A stretch of 35,593 nucleotides of DNA from Gemmatimonadales bacterium (GCA_013820855.1 JACDHV010000007.1:1-35593); one strand, 5' to 3'. Counted from the first letter of the stretch, positions 8,124-17,048 are shown. A program made the numbers and translations. The notes: a model not told the origin generated them from the letters alone.

Positions 8124-9649
8124 ACGGTGCCGCGCTGCTGCTCCTGATGGCGGTTCAAGCCTCCGGTCCGGCGCCGGTCGTGGTGGCCTCCAAGCCGTTC
8201 GGCGAGTCGTATATCCTCGCCGAGATGTTCGCCCAGCTCCTGGAGGCCCGCGGCATCGAAGTGGACCGGCGGCCCGGCCTCGGCGCCACCGAGATCGCCT
8301 TCGGCGCGATTCGCACCGGAGCGGCCGACGTCTATCCCGAGTACACCGGCACCGGGCTCCTCGCGATACTCGGCGAACAGCCCGGGCCCGATCCAGGCAA
8401 GGTGTTCGACCGTGTGAGCCGCGAGTTCCGCCGGCGCTGGGACGCGCGCTGGCTGCCGCCGCTGGGCTTCGAGAACACCTACGCGATGGCGGTGCGGCGT
8501 GAGACCGCCGAGCGGTACGGCCTCGCCACCCTGAGCGACCTGGCACGGGCAGGGCGCACGCTTCGCGCGGGTCTCACGCCGGATTTCATCGGGCGGCCCG
8601 ACGGGCTTCCGGGGCTCGCGCGCGCCTACGGTTTGCGATTCGCCGAGGTGCGCGCGCTCCTCCCGGCGGTCAAGTACCAGGCGCTGGCCGCCGGCCAGGT
8701 GGACGTGATCGACGGCTATTCGACCGACGGGCTGATCGCGCGCTACGATCTGGTGGTCCTGCGGGACGATCGGGGATTCTTTCCGCCCTACGAGGCGGCG
8801 GCGCTGGTGAGTGGCCGGCTGGTCGAGCGGCAGCCGGCGGCGATCGCCGCGCTCACCGAGCTGAGTAGCCGGCTCGACGAGTCGACGATGCGGCGGTTGA
8901 ACCGGAGGCTCGAGGTGGATCGCGAGCCGGTCCGACGCATCGCGGGCGACGCGCTGGCCGAGCTGGGGCTCACCGCGTCGCGACCGCCGCCTCGGGCGGC
9001 CGCGGCGGCGCCGCGGGAGCGGGGAAGCTTCACCCGCTATCTGTGGGAGCGGCGCACGGAGCTGCTGGCGATGGCGCGGCGGCATCTGCTGCTGGTGGCG
9101 GTCTCACTCGCCGCGGCGATCGCCGCGGCGGTGCCGCTCGGCCTCGCGCTCGAGCGGGTGCCGCGCGGCGCCGAGCTGGTGGTGCGCGCGACCGGGGTCC
9201 TGCAGACGTTGCCGGGAATCGCCCTTCTGGCCTTCATGATCCCTCTGCTGGGTATCGGGGTCGTGCCCGCCGTGGTCGCGCTGTTTCTCTATTCGCTCTA
9301 CCCCATCCTGCGGAACACCTACACGGGTGTGCGCGACGCGGCACCGGATGCGGTCGAAGCGGGGCGGGCACTCGGCATGACGCCGCGCCAGATCCTGGGC
9401 CACATCAGGCTGCCGCTCGCGGCCCCGGTCATCATGGCCGGCGTCCGAACGGCGGCGGTGATCAACGTGGGGACCGCGACCCTGGCGGCGTTCATCGGTG
9501 CCGGAGGGTTGGGTGATCCGATCGCGGCGGGCCTGGCGCTCTCGGACACGCGCATGATCCTGGCGGGCGCGATCCCGGCGGCGCTGCTGGCGCTCGGTGT
9601 GGACGGGGTGCTCGGTCTGGTGGAACGGGTGGTGCGGCCGGGAGGATAG
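8120..9649 (+). CDS. Fused substrate-binding protein and permease of an Opu-type ABC importer
   Basis: A 509-residue fusion. After a short signal-like segment (residues 1-17), residues about 20-285 form an OpuC/ProX-type binding protein (VASKPFGESYILAEMFAQLL, then RPGLGATEIAFGAIRTGAADVYPEYTGTG). Residues about 305-505 are a permease with five to six helices and the ATPase-contact EAA loop (GRALGMTPRQILGHIRLPLAAP). The binding domain comes first and the permease second, opposite to the permease-then-binding order I know from OpuABC, ProWX and EgtU fusions. Likely substrates are glycine betaine, choline, carnitine or ergothioneine; the last is worth noting because egtB-egtD-egtA lies about 10 kb downstream. 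The substrate cannot be decided from sequence alone. Confidence 0.87.
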   Translation: MNGAALLLLMAVQASGPAPVVVASKPFGESYILAEMFAQLLEARGIEVDRRPGLGATEIAFGAIRTGAADVYPEYTGTGLLAILGEQPGPDPGKVFDRVSREFRRRWDARWLPPLGFENTYAMAVRRETAERYGLATLSDLARAGRTLRAGLTPDFIGRPDGLPGLARAYGLRFAEVRALLPAVKYQALAAGQVDVIDGYSTDGLIARYDLVVLRDDRGFFPPYEAAALVSGRLVERQPAAIAALTELSSRLDESTMRRLNRRLEVDREPVRRIAGDALAELGLTASRPPPRAAAAAPRERGSFTRYLWERRTELLAMARRHLLLVAVSLAAAIAAAVPLGLALERVPRGAELVVRATGVLQTLPGIALLAFMIPLLGIGVVPAVVALFLYSLYPILRNTYTGVRDAAPDAVEAGRALGMTPRQILGHIRLPLAAPVIMAGVRTAAVINVGTATLAAFIGAGGLGDPIAAGLALSDTRMILAGAIPAALLALGVDGVLGLVERVVRPGG

Positions 9650-9671
9650 GACGGAGTTTACGGGCACCGGC

Positions 9672-9701
9672 TTGACGTTCGCTCGCACCCCCGCGTAGGA
9701 T
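9672..9701 (+). promoter_or_regulatory. Sigma-70-like promoter of the DUF1015-serA-serC operon
   Basis: TTGACG (9672-9677) is followed after 18 bases by TAGGAT (9696-9701). Initiation would fall at about 9708, one to three bases from the ATG at 9711, and no Shine-Dalgarno sequence precedes that ATG, so the mRNA is probably leaderless. Confidence 0.6.
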
Positions 9702-9710
9702 AGGGCCCCC

Positions 9711-10940
9711 ATGCGTCTGAATCCCTTCAGGGCCATCCGCCCACGCCCCGAGCTCGCCGCCCGGGTGGCCTCCGTCCCCTACGATGTGGTGAATCGCACG
9801 GAAGCGGCGGAGCTGGCCAGGGGCAACCCGCACAGCTTCCTGCACGTCGGCCGGTCCGACATCGATCTGCCCGAGGACGTGGACCCATACGACCGCCGCA
9901 TCTATGCGCGCGCCCGCGAGGCGCTGAACCAGCTCCTCGCCGGCGGAATCCTCGTGAAGGACGCGGCGCCGGGGGTCTTCCTCTATCGCCAGATCATGGA
10001 TGGCCGGGCCCAGACCGGCGTCGTCGGCTGCGTGCACGTGGACGACTACGAGCGGAATCTCATCCGGAAGCACGAGAAGACCCGGCAGGACAAGGAGGAC
10101 GACCGCACCCGGCACGTCCTCACACTGAACGCCAACGCCGAGCCGGTGTTTCTCACTTACCGCGGGAGGCCGGAGATCGACGCCGTAGTGGCCGGGATCG
10201 TCTCCGCGCTGCCTCCGCTCTACGATTTCACGGCCCTCGATGGCGTGCGCCATACCGTGTGGGCGGTGCCCGACTCCGAAGGGCTGGCCGAGGCGTTCGG
10301 CGCCGTGCCGCATTCCTACGTGGCCGACGGACACCATCGGTCGGCCAGCGCCTGGCGAGCGGGGAAGGAGCTGCGGGCGAAAAACCCCTCCCACCGGGGC
10401 GACGAGGAGTACAACTGGTTTCTCGCGGTCCTTTTCCCGGCCGATCAGCTCCGGATCCTCCCCTACAACCGCACGGTGCGCGACCTGAAGGGCCGGTCTC
10501 CGCCGGAGGTGCTCGACCGCCTCGCGCACGTGGGGACCTTGACCGCGGCCGGCGATGCGACGCCCGACCGGAGTGGAGTCTTCTGCATCTACCTCGACGG
10601 CGGCTGGCACCGTCTGGAGCTGGACCCCGCGGGAATCGACCGGTCGGACCCGATCGCATCCCTCGACGTCTCGCTGTTGCAGGACCGGGTGCTCTCGCCC
10701 ATTCTCGGCATCGGCGATCCGCGCACCGACAAGCGGATCGACTTCGTGGGCGGCATCCGCGGCACCGAAGAGCTGGAGCGCCGGGTGAGCTCGGGCGAGA
10801 TGGCGATCGCCTTCTCGCTGTTCCCGACCACGCTCGAGCAGCTCATGGCCGTCTCCGACGCCGGACACGTCATGCCGCCCAAGAGCACCTGGTTCGAGCC
10901 CAAGCTGCGAAGCGGGTTGTTCGTGCATGAACTGTCATAG
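9711..10940 (+). CDS. DUF1015 family protein, linked to serine biosynthesis
   Basis: A 409-residue protein of the DUF1015 family (N-terminal NPFRAIRPRPELAARVASVPYDVV, the motif IRKHEKT, and SYVADGHHRSASAW near residue 205). The biochemical function is not established to my knowledge. It is the first gene of an apparent operon with serA (32-base gap) and serC, which ties it to serine or phosphoserine metabolism. No phosphoserine phosphatase (serB) is in the window. The DGHHR motif reminds me of ParB-fold free-serine kinases (SerK, SbnI), but this is an inference that needs a structural comparison. The ATG at 9711 is fixed by the family N-terminus and by the promoter just before it. Confidence 0.85.
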   Translation: MRLNPFRAIRPRPELAARVASVPYDVVNRTEAAELARGNPHSFLHVGRSDIDLPEDVDPYDRRIYARAREALNQLLAGGILVKDAAPGVFLYRQIMDGRAQTGVVGCVHVDDYERNLIRKHEKTRQDKEDDRTRHVLTLNANAEPVFLTYRGRPEIDAVVAGIVSALPPLYDFTALDGVRHTVWAVPDSEGLAEAFGAVPHSYVADGHHRSASAWRAGKELRAKNPSHRGDEEYNWFLAVLFPADQLRILPYNRTVRDLKGRSPPEVLDRLAHVGTLTAAGDATPDRSGVFCIYLDGGWHRLELDPAGIDRSDPIASLDVSLLQDRVLSPILGIGDPRTDKRIDFVGGIRGTEELERRVSSGEMAIAFSLFPTTLEQLMAVSDAGHVMPPKSTWFEPKLRSGLFVHELS

Positions 10941-10972
10941 CTGATCCCTCTTCGCCCACTCGCGGAGCCCGA

Positions 10973-12190
10973 ATGAAAGTTCTCATCGCCGACAAGTTCG
11001 AGAAAGTCGGTACCGACGGTTTGAAGGAGCTCGGCTGTACGGTGGTGTCGCAGCCGGATCTCAAGGCCGAGGCGCTGCCGGCGGCGGTCGGAGAGGTGGA
11101 CCCTCACATCCTGATCGTGCGCGGCACCAAGGTGACCGCCGAGACGCTTCATGCGGGCGCCTCGCTCACCCTGGTGATCCGGGCCGGCGCGGGGATCGAC
11201 ACCATCGACGTGGCGACCGCGTCGGCCCGCGGGATCTTCGTCTCCAACTGCCCCGGCAAGAACTCGATCGCGGTCGCCGAGCTGGTGATGGGGCTGGTGC
11301 TCGCCTGCGACCGGCGGATCCCCGACCAGGTGACCGACCTGCGGCAGGGCAGGTGGAACAAGGCCGAATATGCCAAGGCGCGAGGGCTCTACGGGCGCAC
11401 GCTGGGCATCGTGGGCCTGGGGCAGATCGGGCGAGAGGTGGCGCTGCGCGCCAGGGCCTTCGGGATGCGGGTGCTGGCCTGGTCGCGCACGCTCACGCAC
11501 GACGAGGCGAACCGCCTGGAGGTCGCCTACGCGCAGAGCCCGCTCGAGGTGGCGCGTCTCTCCGACGTGGTGACGATCAACGTCGCCGCCAACGCCGACA
11601 CCAGGCACCTGGTCGACGCCGAGTTTCTGGCGGCCATGCGGCCCGGGGCGTATCTCATCAACACCTCGCGGGGATCGGTGGTGGACGAGGCCGCGCTGGC
11701 ACGGGCCGTCTCCGAGAAGAAGATCCGCGCCGGTCTCGACGTCTTTCAGGACGAGCCGGGCGGCGGTACGGGGGAGTTCGCCGGCGCGATCGCCAGGGCG
11801 CCGGGCGTGTACGGCACCCATCACGTCGGCGCCTCGACCGACCAGGCGCAGGTGGCGATCGCGCACGAGGTGATCCGGATCGTGCAGGCCTTCCGGGAAA
11901 CCGGCGAGGTCCCCAATGTCGTGAACCGTCTGGCACGGAGCTCGGCGAGCCACGTCCTCGTGATCCGGCATCGCAACCGCCCCGGCGTCCTCGCCCACGT
12001 TTTCGGCGTGCTGGCCGGCGCGGCGATCAACGTCGAGGAAGTGGAGAACATCATCTATCACGGCGCGCAGGCTACGCTGGCCAGGATTCACCTGGACGGC
12101 CAGCCCGGCGACGCCGCGCTGGATCGGATCAGGTCCGGCAACGAGGACATCATCAGCGTGGAGCTGAGCAGGATAGACGGCAGGCGGTAG
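10973..12190 (+). CDS. serA: D-3-phosphoglycerate dehydrogenase
   Basis: First enzyme of serine synthesis, oxidising 3-phosphoglycerate to 3-phosphohydroxypyruvate with NAD. The 405-residue protein has the 2-hydroxyacid dehydrogenase fold: Rossmann motif GIVGLGQIG (about 145-153), substrate Arg/Glu region [13 protein letters not shown], and the catalytic His in [11 protein letters not shown]-terminal ACT-like domain (about 326-402: [24 protein letters not shown]) suggests regulation by an amino acid, typically serine. It lies between the DUF1015 gene and serC, all on the plus strand with short gaps, so one transcript is likely. Confidence 0.92.
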   Translation: MKVLIADKFEKVGTDGLKELGCTVVSQPDLKAEALPAAVGEVDPHILIVRGTKVTAETLHAGASLTLVIRAGAGIDTIDVATASARGIFVSNCPGKNSIAVAELVMGLVLACDRRIPDQVTDLRQGRWNKAEYAKARGLYGRTLGIVGLGQIGREVALRARAFGMRVLAWSRTLTHDEANRLEVAYAQSPLEVARLSDVVTINVAANADTRHLVDAEFLAAMRPGAYLINTSRGSVVDEAALARAVSEKKIRAGLDVFQDEPGGGTGEFAGAIARAPGVYGTHHVGASTDQAQVAIAHEVIRIVQAFRETGEVPNVVNRLARSSASHVLVIRHRNRPGVLAHVFGVLAGAAINVEEVENIIYHGAQATLARIHLDGQPGDAALDRIRSGNEDIISVELSRIDGRR

Positions 12191-12245
12191 AAGGTGTCAG
12201 GGTGACATTCGTGGCGAGGCTTTCGACTTCAACCCGGTGACGCGT

Positions 12246-13352
12246 ATGAGCAAGCGAATCTTCAACTTTTCCGCCGGTCCCGCGGTGCTGCCGGAGCCCG
12301 TGCTTCGGAAGGCCCAGGAGGCCATCTGGGACGCCGACGGAAGCGGTATCGGGATCATGGAGCACAGCCACCGCGGCAAGGTGTTCGACCGGGTCCGCGA
12401 CGAGGCCGAGCAGGCCTGTCGCGACCTGGCCGCCATCCCCGACGATTACCGGGTGCTGTTCCTGCAGGGAGGCGCGTCGTTGCAGTTCTCGATGGTGCCC
12501 ATGAATCTGCTGCCCGCGGAGGGCACTGCCGACTATCTGCTGACCGGAGTGTGGGCGCAGAAGGCGGTCAAGGAGGCCAAGATCCTCGGCGCGAAGGTGC
12601 ACATCGCGGCCAGCGGCGAGAGCACCAACTTCGACCGGATTCCCGGGGCCGCGGAGATCGGGTACTCCGAGCGGCCGGCCTACGTGCATCTCACCACGAA
12701 CAATACGATCTACGGCACCCAGTGGCGCTCGGAGCCGTCCGTGCCCGCCGGCGTGCCCCTGGTGGCGGACACGTCCAGCGACATGTACAGCCGCCCGATC
12801 GACGTGCCCAGGTACGGCCTGATCTACGCGGGGGCGCAGAAGAACCTCGGGCCCTCGGGCGTCGTGCTGGTCATCATCCGGCACGACCTGGTCGAGGCCG
12901 GGCCGAAGACGTTGCCCACCATGCTCCAGTATCGGACCCACGCGGCGGAGCAGTCCCTGTACAACACCCCGCCCACGTTCGGGGTCTACGTCATGGGCGA
13001 GGTGTTCAAGTGGATCCAGGCCCAGGGCGGGCTCGCCGCGATGGCGGAGCACAACGAGTCGAAGGCGCGGCTCCTCTACGACTTCATCGACCAGAGCGAC
13101 TTCTTCCGCGGCACCGCGCAGCCCGGCAGCCGATCCTTCATGAACGTCTGCTTCCGGGCCCCGACCGAAGAGCTGGAGAACAAGTTCGTCTCGGAGGCGA
13201 CCAGGCGCGGGCTCGACGGGCTCAAGGGCCACCGGAATGCCGGGGGCATGCGTGCCAGCATCTACAACGCCTGCCCCCGGGAGGCGGTGGAGACGCTGGT
13301 AGAATTCATGAAGGAGTTCGAAAGGGCCAACCGGGCAGCGGCCAGGGCGTAA
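12246..13352 (+). CDS. serC: Phosphoserine aminotransferase
   Basis: PLP enzyme converting 3-phosphohydroxypyruvate and glutamate to phosphoserine and 2-oxoglutarate. The N-terminus [17 protein letters not shown] is diagnostic. [14 protein letters not shown] forms the cofactor phosphate site, VADTSSD carries the PLP-ring Asp (about 175), and [15 protein letters not shown] holds the Schiff-base lysine (about Lys199). The length of 368 residues is normal. ATG at 12246 is preferred to the in-frame GTG at 12237 because the family N-terminus begins there. It follows serA after a 55-base gap. Confidence 0.95.
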   Translation: MSKRIFNFSAGPAVLPEPVLRKAQEAIWDADGSGIGIMEHSHRGKVFDRVRDEAEQACRDLAAIPDDYRVLFLQGGASLQFSMVPMNLLPAEGTADYLLTGVWAQKAVKEAKILGAKVHIAASGESTNFDRIPGAAEIGYSERPAYVHLTTNNTIYGTQWRSEPSVPAGVPLVADTSSDMYSRPIDVPRYGLIYAGAQKNLGPSGVVLVIIRHDLVEAGPKTLPTMLQYRTHAAEQSLYNTPPTFGVYVMGEVFKWIQAQGGLAAMAEHNESKARLLYDFIDQSDFFRGTAQPGSRSFMNVCFRAPTEELENKFVSEATRRGLDGLKGHRNAGGMRASIYNACPREAVETLVEFMKEFERANRAAARA

Positions 13353-13354
13353 CG

Positions 13355-13952
13355 ATGACCCTGCCTCCCCCCAATGCGGTGCTGGAGCGCATGTATCGCA
13401 CGGGCCAGGTGGAGGACGGGCAAGGAAATCTCGTCGGCTGTTTCCCCACCTCGATCTCCTACGAGAGTGGCGTTCCGATCCGTGGGCGTGTCGAACATAG
13501 AGCGGGCCGGCCTGGACGATGTGTTCCGCTTTCTTCCGGAGCGATCCTGCGACGTGCTGCCCAGGTTGTACGCCCAGGGTGAGCGCTTCGACTTCGCCTT
13601 CATCGACGGACGTCATCTCTTCGACAGCCTGCTGGTCGACTTCTTCTACGTGGACCTCCTCCTCGAGGTCGGCGGGTCCGTGGCGCTCGACGATTTGTGA
13701 ATGCCCGCGGTGAGGAAAGTGAAGTCCTTCATCCTCCGTAATCGTTCGTACGAGCCGGTGACTCTTCCCGGCATGAAGGTCACCCCGGACTGGCAGCGGA
13801 TGCTGTGGCGGCACGTCCGGAGAGCCGGCCTGTTCCTGCTGCGAGATCGCACGGGTCACGGCGGCCGAACCGGGATCGCTCCCCTCAACATCGCCATCCT
13901 TCGGAAGACCGGCGAGGACGCGCGGCGCTGGGACTTCGACAAACCGTTCTAG
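13355..13952 (+). pseudogene. Decayed class I methyltransferase (internal deletion, frameshift, stop)
   Basis: Three pieces of one protein can be read. Frame A from ATG 13355 gives MTLPPPNAVLERMYRTGQVE and ends near YESG (about 13470). The reading then jumps to another frame, giving SNIERAGLDDVFRFLPE to LEVGGSVALDDL, which stops at TGA 13698-13700. The same frame continues from 13701 (MPAVRKVKSFILRNRSYEPV) to 13952. I recall intact relatives as SAM-dependent methyltransferases with about 60-70 residues, including the glycine-rich SAM site, between the first two pieces; that stretch is absent here. The TGA sits where a Trp codon would be natural (DDL-W-MPAVRK). The gene begins two bases after the serC stop. 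Confidence 0.7.
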
Positions 13953-13979
13953 AATCGTCCGGCCCGTCTGAAACGGAGC

Positions 13980-14008
13980 GTCGCCCGCGCGCGTACGGCT
14001 CGGGCGAC
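13980..14008 (+). terminator. Possible terminator after the serC region
   Basis: The arms GTCGCCCG (13980-13987) and CGGGCGAC (14001-14008) pair perfectly, followed by the pyrimidine-rich CCTTCTTCGTCC. The T-run is weak, so the call is tentative. It lies between the decayed methyltransferase and the amidohydrolase gene. Confidence 0.35.
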
Positions 14009-14032
14009 CCTTCTTCGTCCTCGGGAGCTCCC

Positions 14033-15412
14033 ATGCTGCAGCTCGTCCTCGCCTGCCTCTCAGCGCCGCTGACCGGACCCACCGACCCGCCGGAGGTCGC
14101 GGCCCGGACCGAGTCCGTCACGGCATTCGTGAACGTCACCGTGATTCCGATGGACCGCGAGCGGAGGCTCCCGGGACAGACCGTCGTGATCCGGGGCGAC
14201 GAGATCGTCGAGGTCGGGCCGGCCGCGCGGGTGAGCGTACCGGACGGCGCCGTGCGGGTGGAAGGCCGGGGCAAGTTCCTGATCCCGGGGCTCGCCGAGA
14301 TGCATGCCCACCTGCCGGGCGGCCAGGCGTCGGACACCGTCGTCGAGCGGACGCTCTTCCTGTACGTCGCCGGCGGAATCACCACCGTGCGAGGCATGCT
14401 GGGCCACCCCCGGCATCTCGACCTCCGCGCGCGCGCCGCACGGGGAGATCTGCTGAGCCCGACCATCTACACCTCGGGGCCATCGCTCAACGGCCACAGC
14501 ATCCCGACCGCGGAGGCCGCCGGGAGGGCCGCGGTCGAGCAGAAGGACGCCGGCTACGATTTCCTCAAGATTCATCCCGGGGTCGGCCGCGAGGCGTTCG
14601 ACACGCTCGCGGCGGCTGCGCGGCGGATCGGCATGCCGTTCGCCGGCCACGTGCCCGAGGCCGTCGGGATCGCCCGGGCGCTCGAGGCGCGGTACGCCAC
14701 GATCGACCATCTGGACGGCTACCTCGAGGCGATGCTGCGGGACGGCTCGCCCGTGTCGGCGGAGCAGTCCGCGTTCTTCGGGATGAACCTTGGCGAGCAC
14801 CTCGACGAGTCGAAGCTTGCCGTACTGGTCGAGGCGACCCGGCGCGCCGGCGTCTGGAACGTGCCGACCCAGATTCTGATGGAGAACCTGACCGTGGCGG
14901 GCACCAGCGCGGAGCTGGCGCGGCGGGCGGAGATGCGCTACGTCCCGGCGGAGACCCGGGCGCAGTGGGCCGAGGTGAAGGACGGGATGCTGGCGGAGAC
15001 CGGCTCCACGCCCCGATCGGCCCGGCGCATGATCGAGATGCGCCGCCGCCTGATCAAGGCGCTCCACGCCGCGGGCGCGGGACTGCTCCTGGGCTCGGAC
15101 GCGCCGCAGATCTACAACGTCCCGGGGTTCTCCACCCACCGGGAGCTGGCGTCGCTGGTGGAGGCCGGCCTCACCCCGTTCCAGGCGCTGGAGACGGGCA
15201 CCAGCAACGTCGCGGCCTTCTTCGGCACCGGAAAGGAGACGGGAACGATCGAGCGGGGGAAGCGGGCCGACCTCGTCCTGCTGGCCGCGGACCCGCTGGC
15301 GGACATCCGGAACACGACGCGGCGCGCGGGCGTGATGGTGCGGGGGCGCTGGCTGCCGCAGGCCGAGATCGAGCGGCGCCTGGGCGAGGTGGCGGCGGCG
15401 GTGGGGAACTAG
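14033..15412 (+). CDS. Exported amidohydrolase
   Basis: A 459-residue metal-dependent amidohydrolase (imidazolonepropionase/prolidase-like branch). A short hydrophobic N-terminus (MLQLVLACLSAPL) suggests export, although it is brief for a signal peptide. Metal ligands are visible: HAH at about 91 and 93, a likely carboxylated Lys179 in DFLKIHPG, His206 in FAGHVPE, His226 in TIDHLDG and Asp356 in LLLGSDAP. The C-terminal GTIERGKRADLVLLAADPL is typical of the family. The substrate is unknown; relatives hydrolyse dipeptides or cyclic amides. The frame is open upstream of 14033, but that part looks non-coding. Its TAG stop shares CTAG (15409-15412) with the rho stop on the other strand. Confidence 0.85.
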   Translation: MLQLVLACLSAPLTGPTDPPEVAARTESVTAFVNVTVIPMDRERRLPGQTVVIRGDEIVEVGPAARVSVPDGAVRVEGRGKFLIPGLAEMHAHLPGGQASDTVVERTLFLYVAGGITTVRGMLGHPRHLDLRARAARGDLLSPTIYTSGPSLNGHSIPTAEAAGRAAVEQKDAGYDFLKIHPGVGREAFDTLAAAARRIGMPFAGHVPEAVGIARALEARYATIDHLDGYLEAMLRDGSPVSAEQSAFFGMNLGEHLDESKLAVLVEATRRAGVWNVPTQILMENLTVAGTSAELARRAEMRYVPAETRAQWAEVKDGMLAETGSTPRSARRMIEMRRRLIKALHAAGAGLLLGSDAPQIYNVPGFSTHRELASLVEAGLTPFQALETGTSNVAAFFGTGKETGTIERGKRADLVLLAADPLADIRNTTRRAGVMVRGRWLPQAEIERRLGEVAAAVGN

Positions 15413-16530
15413 TCTCCGTTCAGATTCTTCACCAGCTCCGTATTCGTCGGGTACCGCTTCAGATCCACCAGCAGATCGTTCATCGCGTTGATCGGCGTCA
15501 TGCCCGCGATCCGCTGGCGCAGGGCGCGCGACGCGGTGAGCGTCGGCTCGTCGAACAGCAGCTCCTCCCGCCGGGTCGCGCTCGCCACCAGGTCTATCGC
15601 GGGAAAGACCCGCCGCTCGGCGAGCTCCCGGCTGAGCACCAGCTCGCTGTTCCCGGTGCCCTTGAACTCCTCGAAAATGACCTGGTCCATCTTGCTCCCG
15701 GTGTCCACCAGCGCCGTCGCGATGATGGTGAGCGACCCGCCGCCCTTGGAGGGGTCCACCCTGCGCGCGCTGCCGAGGAAGCGCTTCGGCCGCTCCAGCG
15801 ACTGCGCGTCGAGCCCACCGGAGAGCGTCCGGCCGGTGCCCTTCTCGACGGCGTTGTAGGCGCGGGCGAGCCGGGTGAGCGAGTCCACGATGAGCACCAC
15901 GTCCTCGCCCAGCTCCACCCGGCGCCGGGCCCGCTCCAGCGTGAGCTCCGCGAGCGCCACGTGCTGGGACGCGGGGTTGTCGAAGCTGGACGCGATCACC
16001 TCTCCGACTCCCGCCGCCTCCATCTCGAAGACTTCCTCGGGCCGCTCGTCCACCAGGAGGATGATGAGGTCGGCGTCGGGATAGTTCGCGTTGACCCCTT
16101 CGGCGATTGCCTGAAGCACCATCGTCTTTCCGGCCTTGGCGGGCGCTACGATGAGCGCGCGCTGCCCCTTGCCCAGCGGGCAAAGGAGGTCGATGACCCG
16201 GTTGGTGCTGTCGGGCTGGCCCGGGCGCGCCGCGCGGGTCTCGAGCCGGATCAGCTCGTTCGGATGAACCGCGGAGAGACGGGTGAATTCCGGTCGAGTG
16301 CGGATCTGTTCGGGGGGGCGGCCGTGAATGGAGGTGACGCGCTCGAGCGTCGGCCCCCGTCCCTTGCCGCCCTGGCGGGCCTCGCCGTCGATCTCGTCGC
16401 CGACGCGGAGCCCGTACTGCCGGATGATCCGCTCGCCGACGTGGACGTCGCCGTTGGAGGGGAGATACCCCGCCTCACGGCGCCGGAGGAACCCCGAGCC
16501 CCGGCCGGCGATCTCGAGCACGCCGAGCAT
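15409..16530 (-). CDS. rho: Transcription termination factor Rho, short N-terminus
   Basis: Hexameric RNA-dependent ATPase that ends transcription. The 373-residue protein has the cold-shock-like RNA-binding domain (GVLEIAGRGSGFLR to GDEIDG, about 3-49), P-loop APAKAGKT (129-136), the motif LLVDERPEEVFEME, Walker B VVLIVDSLTRLARAYN and the C-terminal IAGMTPINAMNDLLVDLKRYPTN. It begins at the point that matches about residue 50 of E. coli Rho, so the N-terminal helix bundle is missing; upstream in-frame sequence does not resemble it. The start at 16530 shares a base with the sufE stop (TGATG), which supports this start. Confidence 0.95.
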   Translation of the reverse strand: MLGVLEIAGRGSGFLRRREAGYLPSNGDVHVGERIIRQYGLRVGDEIDGEARQGGKGRGPTLERVTSIHGRPPEQIRTRPEFTRLSAVHPNELIRLETRAARPGQPDSTNRVIDLLCPLGKGQRALIVAPAKAGKTMVLQAIAEGVNANYPDADLIILLVDERPEEVFEMEAAGVGEVIASSFDNPASQHVALAELTLERARRRVELGEDVVLIVDSLTRLARAYNAVEKGTGRTLSGGLDAQSLERPKRFLGSARRVDPSKGGGSLTIIATALVDTGSKMDQVIFEEFKGTGNSELVLSRELAERRVFPAIDLVASATRREELLFDEPTLTASRALRQRIAGMTPINAMNDLLVDLKRYPTNTELVKNLNGD

Positions 16531-16943
16531 CAGGCGGCGGCCACGGAGCGCTTGATACGATGCAGGATGGCGGTGAGTCCCTGGGTCCTGGTCATGCCGA
16601 GCGTCTCGCTCAGGCCGAGCTGGTCGAGGAGATCGTCGGGCACTTCGGCCACGGCTTCCGGCGCGGCGCCGTCCAGCGACCGGGCGAGGAGCGACACGAA
16701 CCCCCGGACCGTCGGCGACTCCCGCGGGACGTCGGCATGGATGTGGACCCGGCCGTCCTCGATCTCGACCCAGAGGAAGACCGGGGTCTGGCACTCGTGC
16801 ACCCGGTGATCGCCGGTGGCCTTCTCCCGCTCGAGCCGCTCGGGGAGCGGGGGGAGCTTGCGGGAGTAGTCGAGCAGCGTCTCCAGCCGGGTGGTGCGGT
16901 CGGCGGCCTTGAAGCGGGGAATGATAGTGTCGATACCTGGCAT
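16530..16943 (-). CDS. sufE: SufE-family sulfur acceptor protein
   Basis: SufE accepts persulfide sulfur from a cysteine desulfurase (SufS) and passes it to Fe-S assembly. The 137-residue protein keeps the acceptor cysteine (about Cys51) in RVHECQTPVFLWVE, the counterpart of the GCQSQVWL motif, and the downstream GFVSLLARSLDG region. Start ATG 16943 gives the standard SufE length. The partner sufS is not in the window. The gene sits upstream of rho with a one-base overlap, so the two are probably co-transcribed from the 16944-17010 region, divergently from cimA. Confidence 0.88.
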   Translation of the reverse strand: MPGIDTIIPRFKAADRTTRLETLLDYSRKLPPLPERLEREKATGDHRVHECQTPVFLWVEIEDGRVHIHADVPRESPTVRGFVSLLARSLDGAAPEAVAEVPDDLLDQLGLSETLGMTRTQGLTAILHRIKRSVAAA

Positions 16944-17011
16944 GGGCGAAAGGTAGCCCGCGGAGGGGCGGGGGGGCAGAGCGGGAGCGAGAGACGCGCG
17001 AGTGCCTCCGC

Positions 17012-17041
17012 TTGACGTCGCACCCTGCGGCAATGTATAGA
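17012..17041 (+). promoter_or_regulatory. Sigma-70-like promoter of the cimA leader
   Basis: TTGACG (17012-17017) and TATAGA (17036-17041) are 18 bases apart. The same -35 hexamer and spacing occur before the DUF1015 gene. Initiation is expected at about 17047-17049, essentially at the ATG of the leader peptide. Confidence 0.65.
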
Positions 17042-17048
17042 TATTCAC

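Noticed and set aside
15409-15412. Shared CTAG forming both stops of the amidohydrolase and rho genes
   Set aside because: A neat convergent overlap, but such four-base overlaps are common in compact genomes and need no special function.
14060-16183. Long minus-strand frame opposite the amidohydrolase and across rho
   Set aside because: Low-complexity translation with no domain; both real genes are strongly supported in other frames.
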